A stretch of DNA of 32,819 bases, taken from NCBI GenBank assembly GCA_900553465.1, contig USDT01000031.1, forward strand, positions 1-32,819, in the 5' to 3' direction. This stretch comes from an uncultured Prevotella sp. GTDB taxonomy: Bacteria > Bacteroidota > Bacteroidia > Bacteroidales > Bacteroidaceae. The translations under genes were made by a program, and so were the position numbers. Below the pieces are notes generated by a model. It worked only from the letters and a program-made list of their open reading frames with translations. It did not search any database and had not been told where the DNA came from. Position 1 is the first letter of the stretch. Each line of letters starts with the position of its first letter. Shown one piece after another: positions 26,505-32,819 of the stretch.

Positions 26505-27435
26505 ACTCATCATAGCCCTGACGGCACTCGCGGCGGCCTCACTCACAGCGTGTGGCGACAGACGCATAGGCGGAAAGCCGGAGAGCGGAGGCGCTCCATA
26601 CGAGGTGGTAGTGGCAGGCGACACCGACAGCGTTGTGTGTAGTCTGTTGTCAAAACCCGTAGAGGGGCTGCCCCAAGCGGAACCGATGTTCGACGTTACG
26701 CCATGCGGCAGTCTGGACGACAGACGGTCACTGCGCATGATGCGCAACATAGTGATAGTGGACATCGACCCGAAGACATGCACGGACGTAAGCATAAAAT
26801 ACGAACGCAACGTGTATGCACAGCCGCAGATGATGATATACGTCAGCGCGCCTTCGCGCAGAAGTCTGGCCGACAACGCCGAACGGCTCACGTCAATAGC
26901 CGGTCTGCTCAATCTGGCTGAACGCTCACGCTACACAGCTGCAATGAAATCAGCCGCCGGAAGCAAGGCTGCGGAAGCCGTGAAAGAAGTGTGCGGACGC
27001 ACAATGAACGTGCCGGCTGAGCTGAAGAGCATGAAGAAGGGCAAGGACTTTGTCTGGATTTCGGACAACGGAGCCAAACAGATGCAGAACATCTGCGTGT
27101 TCACCATACCACAGGACAGTCCGGCACGCTGGGCGGAGATGTGCGACAGCGCTATGAAAGCCAACATACTGGGCGAGCGCGACGGCATGAATTTCAGACT
27201 GTGCACGGGCACTCTGACTGTGGCACGGATGAACGGAAGCTGCGGAAAGCAGGCCATGATGAGAGGATTATGGCAGATGGAGGGCGACGCTATGGGCGGA
27301 CCGTTCGCTGCACTTATGAGCGGCGACAGTGCCAAAGGGCGCACGATAGTAGCCGCGGCCTTCGCCTACGCCCCGGGAAAAAAGAAAAGAAACATGATGA
27401 AAAGACTGGAAGCGGCGCTGCTGACGCTGGACTGA
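26494..27435 (+). CDS. DUF4837 family lipoprotein
   Basis: A 313-residue predicted lipoprotein with a type II signal (hydrophobic residues 4-16, lipobox LTAC, Cys20). The body matches the Bacteroidetes DUF4837 pattern as I know it: a VVVAGDTDSVVCSLL opening, FDVTPCGSLDDR, RNIVIVDIDP, YERNVYAQPQMMIYVSAPS, and a later repeat of the same half. It should sit in the periplasm or at the outer membrane inner face. No biochemical role is established to my knowledge. It overlaps rlmN by 11 bases and precedes pdxA by 41 bases, so it is part of the same transcript. Family call is fairly sure; function is unknown. Confidence 0.85.
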   Translation: MRSKLIIALTALAAASLTACGDRRIGGKPESGGAPYEVVVAGDTDSVVCSLLSKPVEGLPQAEPMFDVTPCGSLDDRRSLRMMRNIVIVDIDPKTCTDVSIKYERNVYAQPQMMIYVSAPSRRSLADNAERLTSIAGLLNLAERSRYTAAMKSAAGSKAAEAVKEVCGRTMNVPAELKSMKKGKDFVWISDNGAKQMQNICVFTIPQDSPARWAEMCDSAMKANILGERDGMNFRLCTGTLTVARMNGSCGKQAMMRGLWQMEGDAMGGPFAALMSGDSAKGRTIVAAAFAYAPGKKKRNMMKRLEAALLTLD

Positions 27436-27476
27436 CAGTCATGGATTGACTCACTTTTACATACAACTATACAGAT

Positions 27477-28562
27477 ATGGAAAATAAAAAAATACGCGTT
27501 GCCATAACGCACGGTGACACTAACGGCATAGGATACGAACTTATTTTCAAGGCTTTCGCCGAACCGCAGATGTTCGACCTGTGCATTCCGATAATCTACG
27601 GTTCGCCTAAGACTGCGGCATATCACCGCAAGGCGCTCGACATTCAGGCGAACTTCAGCATTATAAACAGCGCCGAGGAAGCATGCGAGGGACGCATAAA
27701 CATGCTGGCATGCTTCGATGAGGAGATAAAGGTGGACATGGGCAACGAGACAGCCGACTCGCTCAGAGCGGCCAGAATGGCCATGGAAAGAGCACTGGAG
27801 GACTTCGACAAGGGATGCTTCGACGTGCTTGTGGCAGGCCCTGTGGGCAGCGGCGACGGATGTCATGAGATGCTGAAGGAGCGTCTGGCCGCACACTTCG
27901 GACACGAACACACTCCATACTGCATTCTCACAAACGACTCAATGCGCATCACAACGGCAACTGCCGGACTGCAGATAAAGGATGTGGCAGGCAGAATAAC
28001 CGCCGACAGACTGGAAAAACTGATGAGAGACTTCTACGAAAGTCTCAAACGCGACTTCAGACTCTACAATCCGCGCATAGCCGTGCTGGCTCTCAATCCG
28101 GCAGCCGACGGACAGGAGGAAAGCGAAGTGATAGCTCCAGTAGTGGAGAAACTGTACAACGAAGGAGTGTATGTGTTCGGACCGTATCCTGCAAACGAAT
28201 TTTTCGGCAACACACTTTATGAATCGTTCGACGGCATCGTGGCCATGTATGACGACCAGGGCCTCATTCCGTTCAAGACACTTGCCACAGAATGCGGCAC
28301 AAACTATGTGGCAGGACTGCCGTTGGTGTGCACCACTACGGCTCACGGAGCATGTCACGACATTGCCGGAACATGGCAGGCTGACGAAAATCCGTTCAGA
28401 CATGCAATATTCGAGGCAATGGATGTGCTGCGCAACCGCCACACATACGATGAGCCTTTGGCTAATCCGTTGAAGAAACTTTATCACGAAAAGCGCGACG
28501 ACAGCGACAAGGTGCGCTTCTCTGTTCCGAAACACGAGAACACGGAAAAGGGAAAACAGTAG
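27477..28562 (+). CDS. PdxA-family protein lacking the metal-binding histidines
   Basis: A 361-residue homologue of 4-hydroxythreonine-4-phosphate dehydrogenase. Family hallmarks kept are THGDTNGIGYELIFKAF (residues 11-27), PIIYGSPKTAAYHRKAL, FGPYPANEFFG and the Bacteroidales tail YHEKRDDSDK. Compared from memory with E. coli PdxA, the three metal-binding histidines are all replaced: His166 by Gly164 (TAGLQIKDV), His211 by Ala210 (LNPAADG) and His266 by Asp259 (MYDDQG). The APINK segment is also lost (AGPVGSGDG). His145-Thr146 may correspond to the substrate-binding GHTE pair. It is probably unable to carry out the metal-dependent PdxA reaction of vitamin B6 synthesis and may have a new substrate or a non-catalytic role. 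Genes on both sides are in the same run, two of them spaced within a few bases. Confidence 0.85.
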   Translation: MENKKIRVAITHGDTNGIGYELIFKAFAEPQMFDLCIPIIYGSPKTAAYHRKALDIQANFSIINSAEEACEGRINMLACFDEEIKVDMGNETADSLRAARMAMERALEDFDKGCFDVLVAGPVGSGDGCHEMLKERLAAHFGHEHTPYCILTNDSMRITTATAGLQIKDVAGRITADRLEKLMRDFYESLKRDFRLYNPRIAVLALNPAADGQEESEVIAPVVEKLYNEGVYVFGPYPANEFFGNTLYESFDGIVAMYDDQGLIPFKTLATECGTNYVAGLPLVCTTTAHGACHDIAGTWQADENPFRHAIFEAMDVLRNRHTYDEPLANPLKKLYHEKRDDSDKVRFSVPKHENTEKGKQ

Positions 28563-28563
28563 G

Positions 28564-29550
28564 ATGAGCCGTAAGTGGAACAACATCTTCTTCGTCTTCG
28601 GCATTGCGGCACTCATACTAATGACTGCCGGCATCGACATGGACGAGGCACTCAAGGCGCTCAGAAGCGCAAGCTACAGATTTCCTGTCATCATTGTGCT
28701 CTGGGCCCTGCTCTACATCTTCAACACTGCCGCATGGTATCTGATAATAAACGCCGGAGGACGCAGCGGCATAAAGTTCGGATGGCTGTATAAGGTGACG
28801 GTGAGCGGATTTGCGCTCAACTATGCCACGCCGGGCGGACTGATGGGAGGCGAACCATATCGTGTCATGGAACTGACACCGCACATCGGCGTGGAGAGAG
28901 CATCGTCGTCGGTCATCCTGTACGTGATGACGCACATCTTCAGCCATTTCTGGTTCTGGCTGCTTTCGGTGTTCATCTGTCTGCTGACTCAGTCTGTCGA
29001 CACACTGACAGCATGGGTGCTGGCGGCCTCAACAGCGTTCTGTGTGCTCGGCCTGTGGTTTTTCATATCGTGTTACCGCACAGGCCTGGCCTCAAAACTG
29101 ATAAACCTGACACGACGCATGCCCCTGCTGAAAAAGCGGATAAGCGCCTTCGCCGAGCACAACCGTGAGAAAATAGAGAACATCGACAGGCAGACTGCCG
29201 CCCTGCATACACAGAGCAAGAGCCGTTTTGCGGCTGCGGTGCTGCTGGAACTTGCGTGCCGCTTCTGCTCAGTGGCCGAAATTTACATCATAATGACATT
29301 GATGGCGCCAGACGTGACCTATGTGCAGTGCATCCTGATACTGGCATTTACAAGCCTGTTTGCCAACCTGCTGTTCTTCATGCCGTTGCAGATAGGCGGA
29401 CGCGAAGGCGGATTCCTCATGTCGGCGGCAAACCTCGGACTCGGTGGCGGAGCTGGAATATTTACGGCACTGATAGTGAGACTGCGCGAACTAGCGTGGA
29501 CAGGAATTGGTCTGCTGCTGATGAAGGCCGAAAGAAAAGGCCGGAGCTGA
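28564..29550 (+). CDS. Flippase-like / lysylphosphatidylglycerol synthase TM family protein
   Basis: A 328-residue polytopic inner membrane protein (about seven to eight hydrophobic helices) of the LPG_synthase_TM/UPF0104 type. Characteristic pieces are NYATPGGLMGGEPYRVMEL near residues 90-108 and MPLQIGGREGGFLM near 273-286, the paired Gly-rich motifs of this family. It has no soluble lysyltransferase domain, so it is not MprF itself. Such proteins are thought to move or handle lipids or lipid-linked sugars, but the substrate is unknown. It starts one base after the pdxA-homologue stop, showing tight co-transcription. Confidence 0.87.
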   Translation: MSRKWNNIFFVFGIAALILMTAGIDMDEALKALRSASYRFPVIIVLWALLYIFNTAAWYLIINAGGRSGIKFGWLYKVTVSGFALNYATPGGLMGGEPYRVMELTPHIGVERASSSVILYVMTHIFSHFWFWLLSVFICLLTQSVDTLTAWVLAASTAFCVLGLWFFISCYRTGLASKLINLTRRMPLLKKRISAFAEHNREKIENIDRQTAALHTQSKSRFAAAVLLELACRFCSVAEIYIIMTLMAPDVTYVQCILILAFTSLFANLLFFMPLQIGGREGGFLMSAANLGLGGGAGIFTALIVRLRELAWTGIGLLLMKAERKGRS

Positions 29551-29630
29551 GAGACGACGCACAACGGAAGAGTATAGCTAAAAATCACTTAAAAATCAGT
29601 AAGTATTGCACTTATTTCGAAGAAATTGCG

Positions 29631-29638
29631 TAATTTTG
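29631..29638 (+). promoter_or_regulatory. -7 box before the sigma-54 activator gene
   Basis: TAATTTTG fits TAnnTTTG and lies only 8 bases before the ATG at 29646. A partial -33 (ATTG, 29605-29608) is about 22 bases upstream. If used, the mRNA would be almost leaderless. Confidence 0.4.
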
Positions 29639-29645
29639 TCATCCA

Positions 29646-30878
29646 ATGAACACGTCTGAACTTCAGAAGATAAAGCAACGCTACAACATCGTGGGCAACT
29701 GCGATGCGTTGAACCATGCGTTGGATGTCGCCCTTCAGGTGGCACCGACCGACCTTTCCGTGCTCATAATAGGAGAAAGTGGCGTGGGAAAGGAAATCGT
29801 TCCGCGACTCATACACGACAATTCGCCACGCCGGCGTGAGAAGTATTTCGCAATCAACTGCGGCTCCATACCGGAAGGAACAATCGACAGCGAACTGTTC
29901 GGACACGAGAAAGGCTCGTTCACGGGTGCCATAGGCGAAAGCGAAGGTTACTTCGGAACAGCCGATAAAGGCACAATATTCCTCGACGAGGTGGGCGAAC
30001 TGCCCATGGCTACACAGGCAAGACTGCTGCGAGTGCTTGAGACCGGCGAATACATACGCGTGGGCGGCCAGAAGATAATGAAGACAAACGTGCGAATAGT
30101 GGCTGCGACCAACGTGAACATGCGCAAGGCCATAAGCGAAGGACGTTTCCGCGAAGACCTGTATTATCGACTGAATACCATTCCAGTGCAGATTCCGCCA
30201 TTGCGCGACAGAGGCGAAGATATTCTGCTGCTGTTCCGGCTGTTCACGATGCAGATGGCCGAGAAGTACAGAATACCGAAAATAACACTCACAGACGAGG
30301 CCAAGGCTCTGATGCTTAAATACAAATGGCCGGGCAATGTGAGACAGCTGAAGAACATCACCGAGCAGATGTCGATACTCTGCAAGACGCGTGAGGTGGA
30401 CGCAGTGACACTGCAGCAGTTCATCCCGCAGGATCCGGAAAGCACACAGCTGGCAAAGATAGCAGGTTCGGGCTCGCACTCATACGAAAGCGAACGGGAC
30501 ATTCTTTACAAAATACTATATGAGCTGAGAGGCAACATCAGCGATCTGCGGAGGGAAATGAACAACCTGCGCAAACAGATAGACGACAACAGAAAGATAG
30601 ACAGCGTGACGACATACGGCAGCAACCTGCCGGCATTGGCTGGCAACAACCAATACGACGCCGTGAACACGCAACCGCAAAGACAACCGTCGATAGAAGA
30701 CGTGGAAGCTGAAGAGATAAGCGAGGCCGAAAGTCTCAACCTCAACGACATAGGGCGCCAGACAGTCGAGAAGGCTCTCGAACGGAACGGCGGCAACAGA
30801 AAGAAAGCCGCACAGGAACTGGGCATTTCAGACAGAACGCTCTATCGAAGAATAAAACAATATGGTCTTGAAAAATAA
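29646..30878 (+). CDS. Sigma-54-dependent transcriptional activator without receiver domain
   Basis: A 410-residue bacterial enhancer-binding protein. The AAA+ domain starts almost at once: Walker A GESGVGKE at 43-50, the sigma-54 contact loop GSFTGA at 90-95, Walker B IFLDE at 111-115, and the RVGGQKIMKTNVRIVAATN sensor region. After the AAA+ domain (about residue 260) comes a linker with a predicted short coiled coil (about 285-320, LRREMNNLRKQIDD). The last 42 residues form a Fis-type helix-turn-helix (KKAAQELGISDRTLYRRIK). There is no N-terminal receiver, PAS or GAF domain, so how it is switched on is not visible. The lptE-like gene follows directly or overlaps it. Confidence 0.95.
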   Translation: MNTSELQKIKQRYNIVGNCDALNHALDVALQVAPTDLSVLIIGESGVGKEIVPRLIHDNSPRRREKYFAINCGSIPEGTIDSELFGHEKGSFTGAIGESEGYFGTADKGTIFLDEVGELPMATQARLLRVLETGEYIRVGGQKIMKTNVRIVAATNVNMRKAISEGRFREDLYYRLNTIPVQIPPLRDRGEDILLLFRLFTMQMAEKYRIPKITLTDEAKALMLKYKWPGNVRQLKNITEQMSILCKTREVDAVTLQQFIPQDPESTQLAKIAGSGSHSYESERDILYKILYELRGNISDLRREMNNLRKQIDDNRKIDSVTTYGSNLPALAGNNQYDAVNTQPQRQPSIEDVEAEEISEAESLNLNDIGRQTVEKALERNGGNRKKAAQELGISDRTLYRRIKQYGLEK

Positions 30879-30927
30879 AAACAAACGCCAAACTATACAG
30901 AATTCACCGGAAAGACACATCCGGTTT

Positions 30928-31446
30928 ATGGAAAGACACAGAGCTGCTGTCTTTGCAACCATCGCATGTATTATCGCATTCTGTGCGTCATGCTCCGTTT
31001 CGTATAAGTTCAACGGCGCAAGCATAGACTACTCCAAAACAAAAACAATACAGATAGCCGACTTCCCCATACGTTCAAGTTATGTCTGGGGACCGATGGG
31101 ACCGATGTTCAACAACAAGCTGAAGGATGAGTTTGCCAACAACACACGACTGATACAGGTGAAACGCAACGGCGACCTGAAGATCGAAGGCGAAATAACA
31201 CAATACTCACAGCGCAACAAGTCGGTTTCGAGTGACGGACACTCGGCACAGACAGAACTGTCTATCACCGTGAACGTGAGATTCACCAACAATGCGAACC
31301 ACGAGGAGGACTTCGAAAGACAGTTCACAGCAACATCATCATACGAAACAACACAGAGTCTGACTGCCGTGCAGGAAGAACTCGTCACACAGATGATAGA
31401 GGACATTGTTGACCAGATATTCAACGCAACAGTGGCCAACTGGTAA
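30928..31446 (+). CDS. LptE-like outer membrane LPS assembly lipoprotein
   Basis: A 172-residue predicted lipoprotein (from 30928): hydrophobic segment at residues 6-18 and lipobox CASC with Cys22, then SYKFNGASIDYSKTKTIQI, the hallmark of the Bacteroidetes LptE-like family. KVKRNGDLKIEGEI-type strands and a C-terminal helix rich in Glu/Gln fit LptE. LptE plugs the LptD barrel that inserts lipopolysaccharide into the outer leaflet. A longer in-frame start at 30862 would overlap the activator gene by 17 bases and give a long charged N-terminus before the signal, so I prefer 30928; the choice is not certain. Genes for a TPR-like protein and SecG follow. Confidence 0.85.
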   Translation: MERHRAAVFATIACIIAFCASCSVSYKFNGASIDYSKTKTIQIADFPIRSSYVWGPMGPMFNNKLKDEFANNTRLIQVKRNGDLKIEGEITQYSQRNKSVSSDGHSAQTELSITVNVRFTNNANHEEDFERQFTATSSYETTQSLTAVQEELVTQMIEDIVDQIFNATVANW

Positions 31447-31508
31447 TCTCCGGAACATCAAACACGACACCGGAATAATTCTAACAATATATAATATAAA
31501 TAAGGTAT

Positions 31509-32273
31509 ATGGATCTGACGCGTCTTATTGAGCATCCGGAACAAATGAACAAGGAAACTCTTTACGAGCTCCGGAGTCTCACCGCGTTGTATCCCTACTA
31601 CCAGACAGCACGACTGCTGATGCTGCAGAACATGTATCTGCTGCACGACTCGTCGTTTGACGAAGAACTAAGACGTGCCGCCATATACATAACCGACAGA
31701 AAGAAGATATTCGAACTGGTGGAGGCTGCGCATTACAAACTGAAAAACCAGCGCGCCAAAGAGCCGGTACAGCAGGAAGAAAAGAAAGAGGAGAAAAACG
31801 AAAACCGTACAATATCGCTCATCAATTCTTTCCTCGACTCCATACCGGACGACAAGGAAGAAAAGAAACAAAAGAGAAAACCTACACCTGCCGATGCCGC
31901 CATCGACTATGTATCCTATCTGCTTGAAACCGAAAGCGAGGACGAGAAGAACAACGAAAAAGAGGAACCGCAGCTGCGCGGACAGAATCTTATCGACGAT
32001 TTCATAAACAACGAAGGAGGCAAGATACAGCTTAAGGATGAGCCGGAATATCTCCCACACATTGAAAACCAGGACGATGACAAAAAAGAAATGGACGAAG
32101 GCTATTTCACAGAGACACTGGCAAAAATATACATCAAACAAGGAAGATATACCAAGGCTCTTGAAATAATTCAACGATTAAATTTGAATTATCCAAAAAA
32201 AAATGCTTACTTTGCAGACCAAATCCGATTTTTAAAGAAATTGATAATAAATAACAAAAATAATAACAAATAA
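31509..32273 (+). CDS. TPR-like protein with charged linker (Bacteroidales conserved hypothetical)
   Basis: A 254-residue soluble protein with no signal peptide. Residues 1-80 form a helical domain (LYELRSLTALYPYYQTARLL) that resembles a TPR-type arrangement. Residues 85-195 are highly charged (runs of EEKKEEKNENR and DEKNNEKEEP) and likely disordered. The C-terminal 50 residues (YFTETLAKIYIKQGRYTKAL, then EIIQRLNLNYPKKNAYFADQ) are a TPR-like repeat. Proteins of this kind are commonly found between lptE and secG in Bacteroidales; a function is not established. It ends one base before secG. The composition shifts to AT-rich codons near its 3' end. Confidence 0.8.
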   Translation: MDLTRLIEHPEQMNKETLYELRSLTALYPYYQTARLLMLQNMYLLHDSSFDEELRRAAIYITDRKKIFELVEAAHYKLKNQRAKEPVQQEEKKEEKNENRTISLINSFLDSIPDDKEEKKQKRKPTPADAAIDYVSYLLETESEDEKNNEKEEPQLRGQNLIDDFINNEGGKIQLKDEPEYLPHIENQDDDKKEMDEGYFTETLAKIYIKQGRYTKALEIIQRLNLNYPKKNAYFADQIRFLKKLIINNKNNNK

Positions 32274-32274
32274 A

Positions 32275-32658
32275 ATGGTTTATACATTATTCGTAATTTT
32301 AATTATTATAGCATCGTTGCTGATGATCGGCATCGTGCTTATCCAGGAGTCAAAAGGCGGCGGTCTGGCATCAAACTTTTCCTCCTCTAACGCCATCATG
32401 GGCGTACGCAAGACAACAGACGTCGTAGAAAAGGCAACTTGGACTCTTGCTGCAGCAATGGTTGTATTCAGCGTTATCTGCTCTTACACAGCGCCTGTAG
32501 CAACAAGCGATCAGAGCGTTCTCGAAAAGACAGCTACTGAAACACAGACAACAAATCCGACCAACACACAGGGATTCGGAGCAAGTCAGCAGCAGACTCC
32601 GGCCGGAAACGGCGCACAGAAAGCTGCCCCGAAAGCACCGGCTACACCTGCAAAATAA
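32275..32658 (+). CDS. secG: Preprotein translocase subunit SecG
   Basis: A 127-residue membrane protein with two hydrophobic helices (about residues 2-22 and 53-73). The conserved cytosolic loop between them holds LIQESKGGGLASNF and the IMGVRKTTDVVEKATW stretch, diagnostic of SecG. A disordered Thr/Gln/Ala/Pro-rich tail of about 50 residues follows, as is usual in Bacteroidetes. SecG supports SecYE during protein export across the inner membrane. It starts one base after the TPR-like gene stop, the last gene of the plus-strand run; a palindrome and the tRNA promoter follow. Confidence 0.96.
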   Translation: MVYTLFVILIIIASLLMIGIVLIQESKGGGLASNFSSSNAIMGVRKTTDVVEKATWTLAAAMVVFSVICSYTAPVATSDQSVLEKTATETQTTNPTNTQGFGASQQQTPAGNGAQKAAPKAPATPAK

Positions 32659-32676
32659 TATTAAGTGATAAAAAAG

Positions 32677-32713
32677 TGCAGCATTTATTTGCGCAATTCA
32701 AATAAATGCTGTA
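32677..32713. promoter_or_regulatory. Palindrome between secG and tRNA-His, overlapping the promoter
   Basis: Arms at 32677-32691 (TGCAGCATTTATTTG) and 32699-32713 (CAAATAAATGCTGTA) pair over 15 bases with one G-T wobble and a 7-base loop. The left arm ends with the -33 TTTG and the right arm ends inside the -7 box. It could be a terminator stem for secG (no T-run follows) or an operator for the tRNA promoter. Confidence 0.6.
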
Positions 32714-32719
32714 TCTTTG
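32688..32719 (+). promoter_or_regulatory. Promoter of tRNA-His
   Basis: TTTG at 32688-32691 and TATCTTTG at 32712-32719 with a 20-base spacer are an exact match to the Bacteroidetes -33/-7 consensus, about 38 bases before the tRNA. Confidence 0.8.
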
Positions 32720-32757
32720 CACTCGCTTTCGGAAACGAAGGCACGGACAAAACAAAT

Positions 32758-32819
32758 GGTGGCCGTAGTTCAGTTGGTTAGAGCGTCAGATTGTGGTTCT
32801 GAATGTCGTGGGTTCGAGC
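32758..32819 (+). tRNA. tRNA-His (GTG), cut by the window end
   Basis: The 5' acceptor arm GTGGCCG at 32759-32765 is preceded by the extra G(-1) expected for tRNA-His. The D-arm (GTTCAGTTGGTTAGAGC) follows. The anticodon stem TCAGA/TCTGA encloses the loop TTGTGGT with anticodon GTG. The T-arm start GTGGGTTCGAGC reaches the window edge. The rest of the T-arm and the 3' acceptor strand are outside the window. Confidence 0.95.

Noticed and set aside
25470..26912. Open frame of 480 codons on the minus strand
   Set aside because: Antisense to rlmN and the DUF4837 gene, both with firm motifs. No start signal or family resemblance.

Overview
The window reads as chromosomal DNA of a Bacteroidales bacterium, probably Prevotellaceae-like. 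Three things point this way. Several upstream regions carry the Bacteroidetes promoter pattern (TTTG, about 20 bases, TAnnTTTG). Two secreted proteins end in Por-type (T9SS-like) C-terminal tails. The gene set is also typical of the order: SIMPL, NfeD/SPFH, AguA/AguB, PyrK/PyrD, RlmN-DUF4837-PdxA, and LptE-TPR-SecG. The family-level placement is inference. I see no phage, IS element, CRISPR array or rRNA operon.

Layout. At 102-5728 a minus-strand block runs nfeD, SPFH protein, a WecB-like epimerase, an SDR, a SIMPL protein and a MATE exporter. The epimerase/SDR and SIMPL/MATE pairs overlap at stop and start. At 6548-9982 (minus) lies a single large secreted GH106-like glycosidase, with no SusC/SusD neighbours. 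At 10554-15667 (plus) a 1260-residue fusion (two GT-A domains, a DUF4922/HIT-like phosphorylase domain, a SpoIID/LytB domain) precedes an AmpG-like permease; together they suggest an unusual peptidoglycan-fragment or glycan pathway. At 16561-18556 (minus) is aguA-aguB, converting agmatine to putrescine. At 18823-20498 (plus) is pyrK-pyrD. At 20709-22528 (minus) are aroC and a SlyD-type FKBP with a long Cys/His/Gly tail. At 22672-24876 (plus) is a secreted subtilase. At 25449-32658 (plus) is a tightly packed run: rlmN, a DUF4837 lipoprotein, a pdxA homologue, a flippase-like membrane protein, a sigma-54 activator, lptE, a TPR-like protein and secG. A tRNA-His follows, cut by the window end.

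Most notable points. (1) The GT-GT-DUF4922-SpoIID fusion next to ampG. The first GT domain has lost its DXD motif, and the SpoIID domain appears to be cytosolic. (2) The PdxA homologue lacks all three metal-binding histidines. (3) The WecB homologue lacks three of four catalytic residues. (4) A three-module non-coding element of about 300-370 bases recurs in the same orientation in three of the four long gene-free stretches. (5) A long palindrome sits exactly between the two boxes of the tRNA-His promoter. Functions are read from motifs and remembered family knowledge; no search was run.
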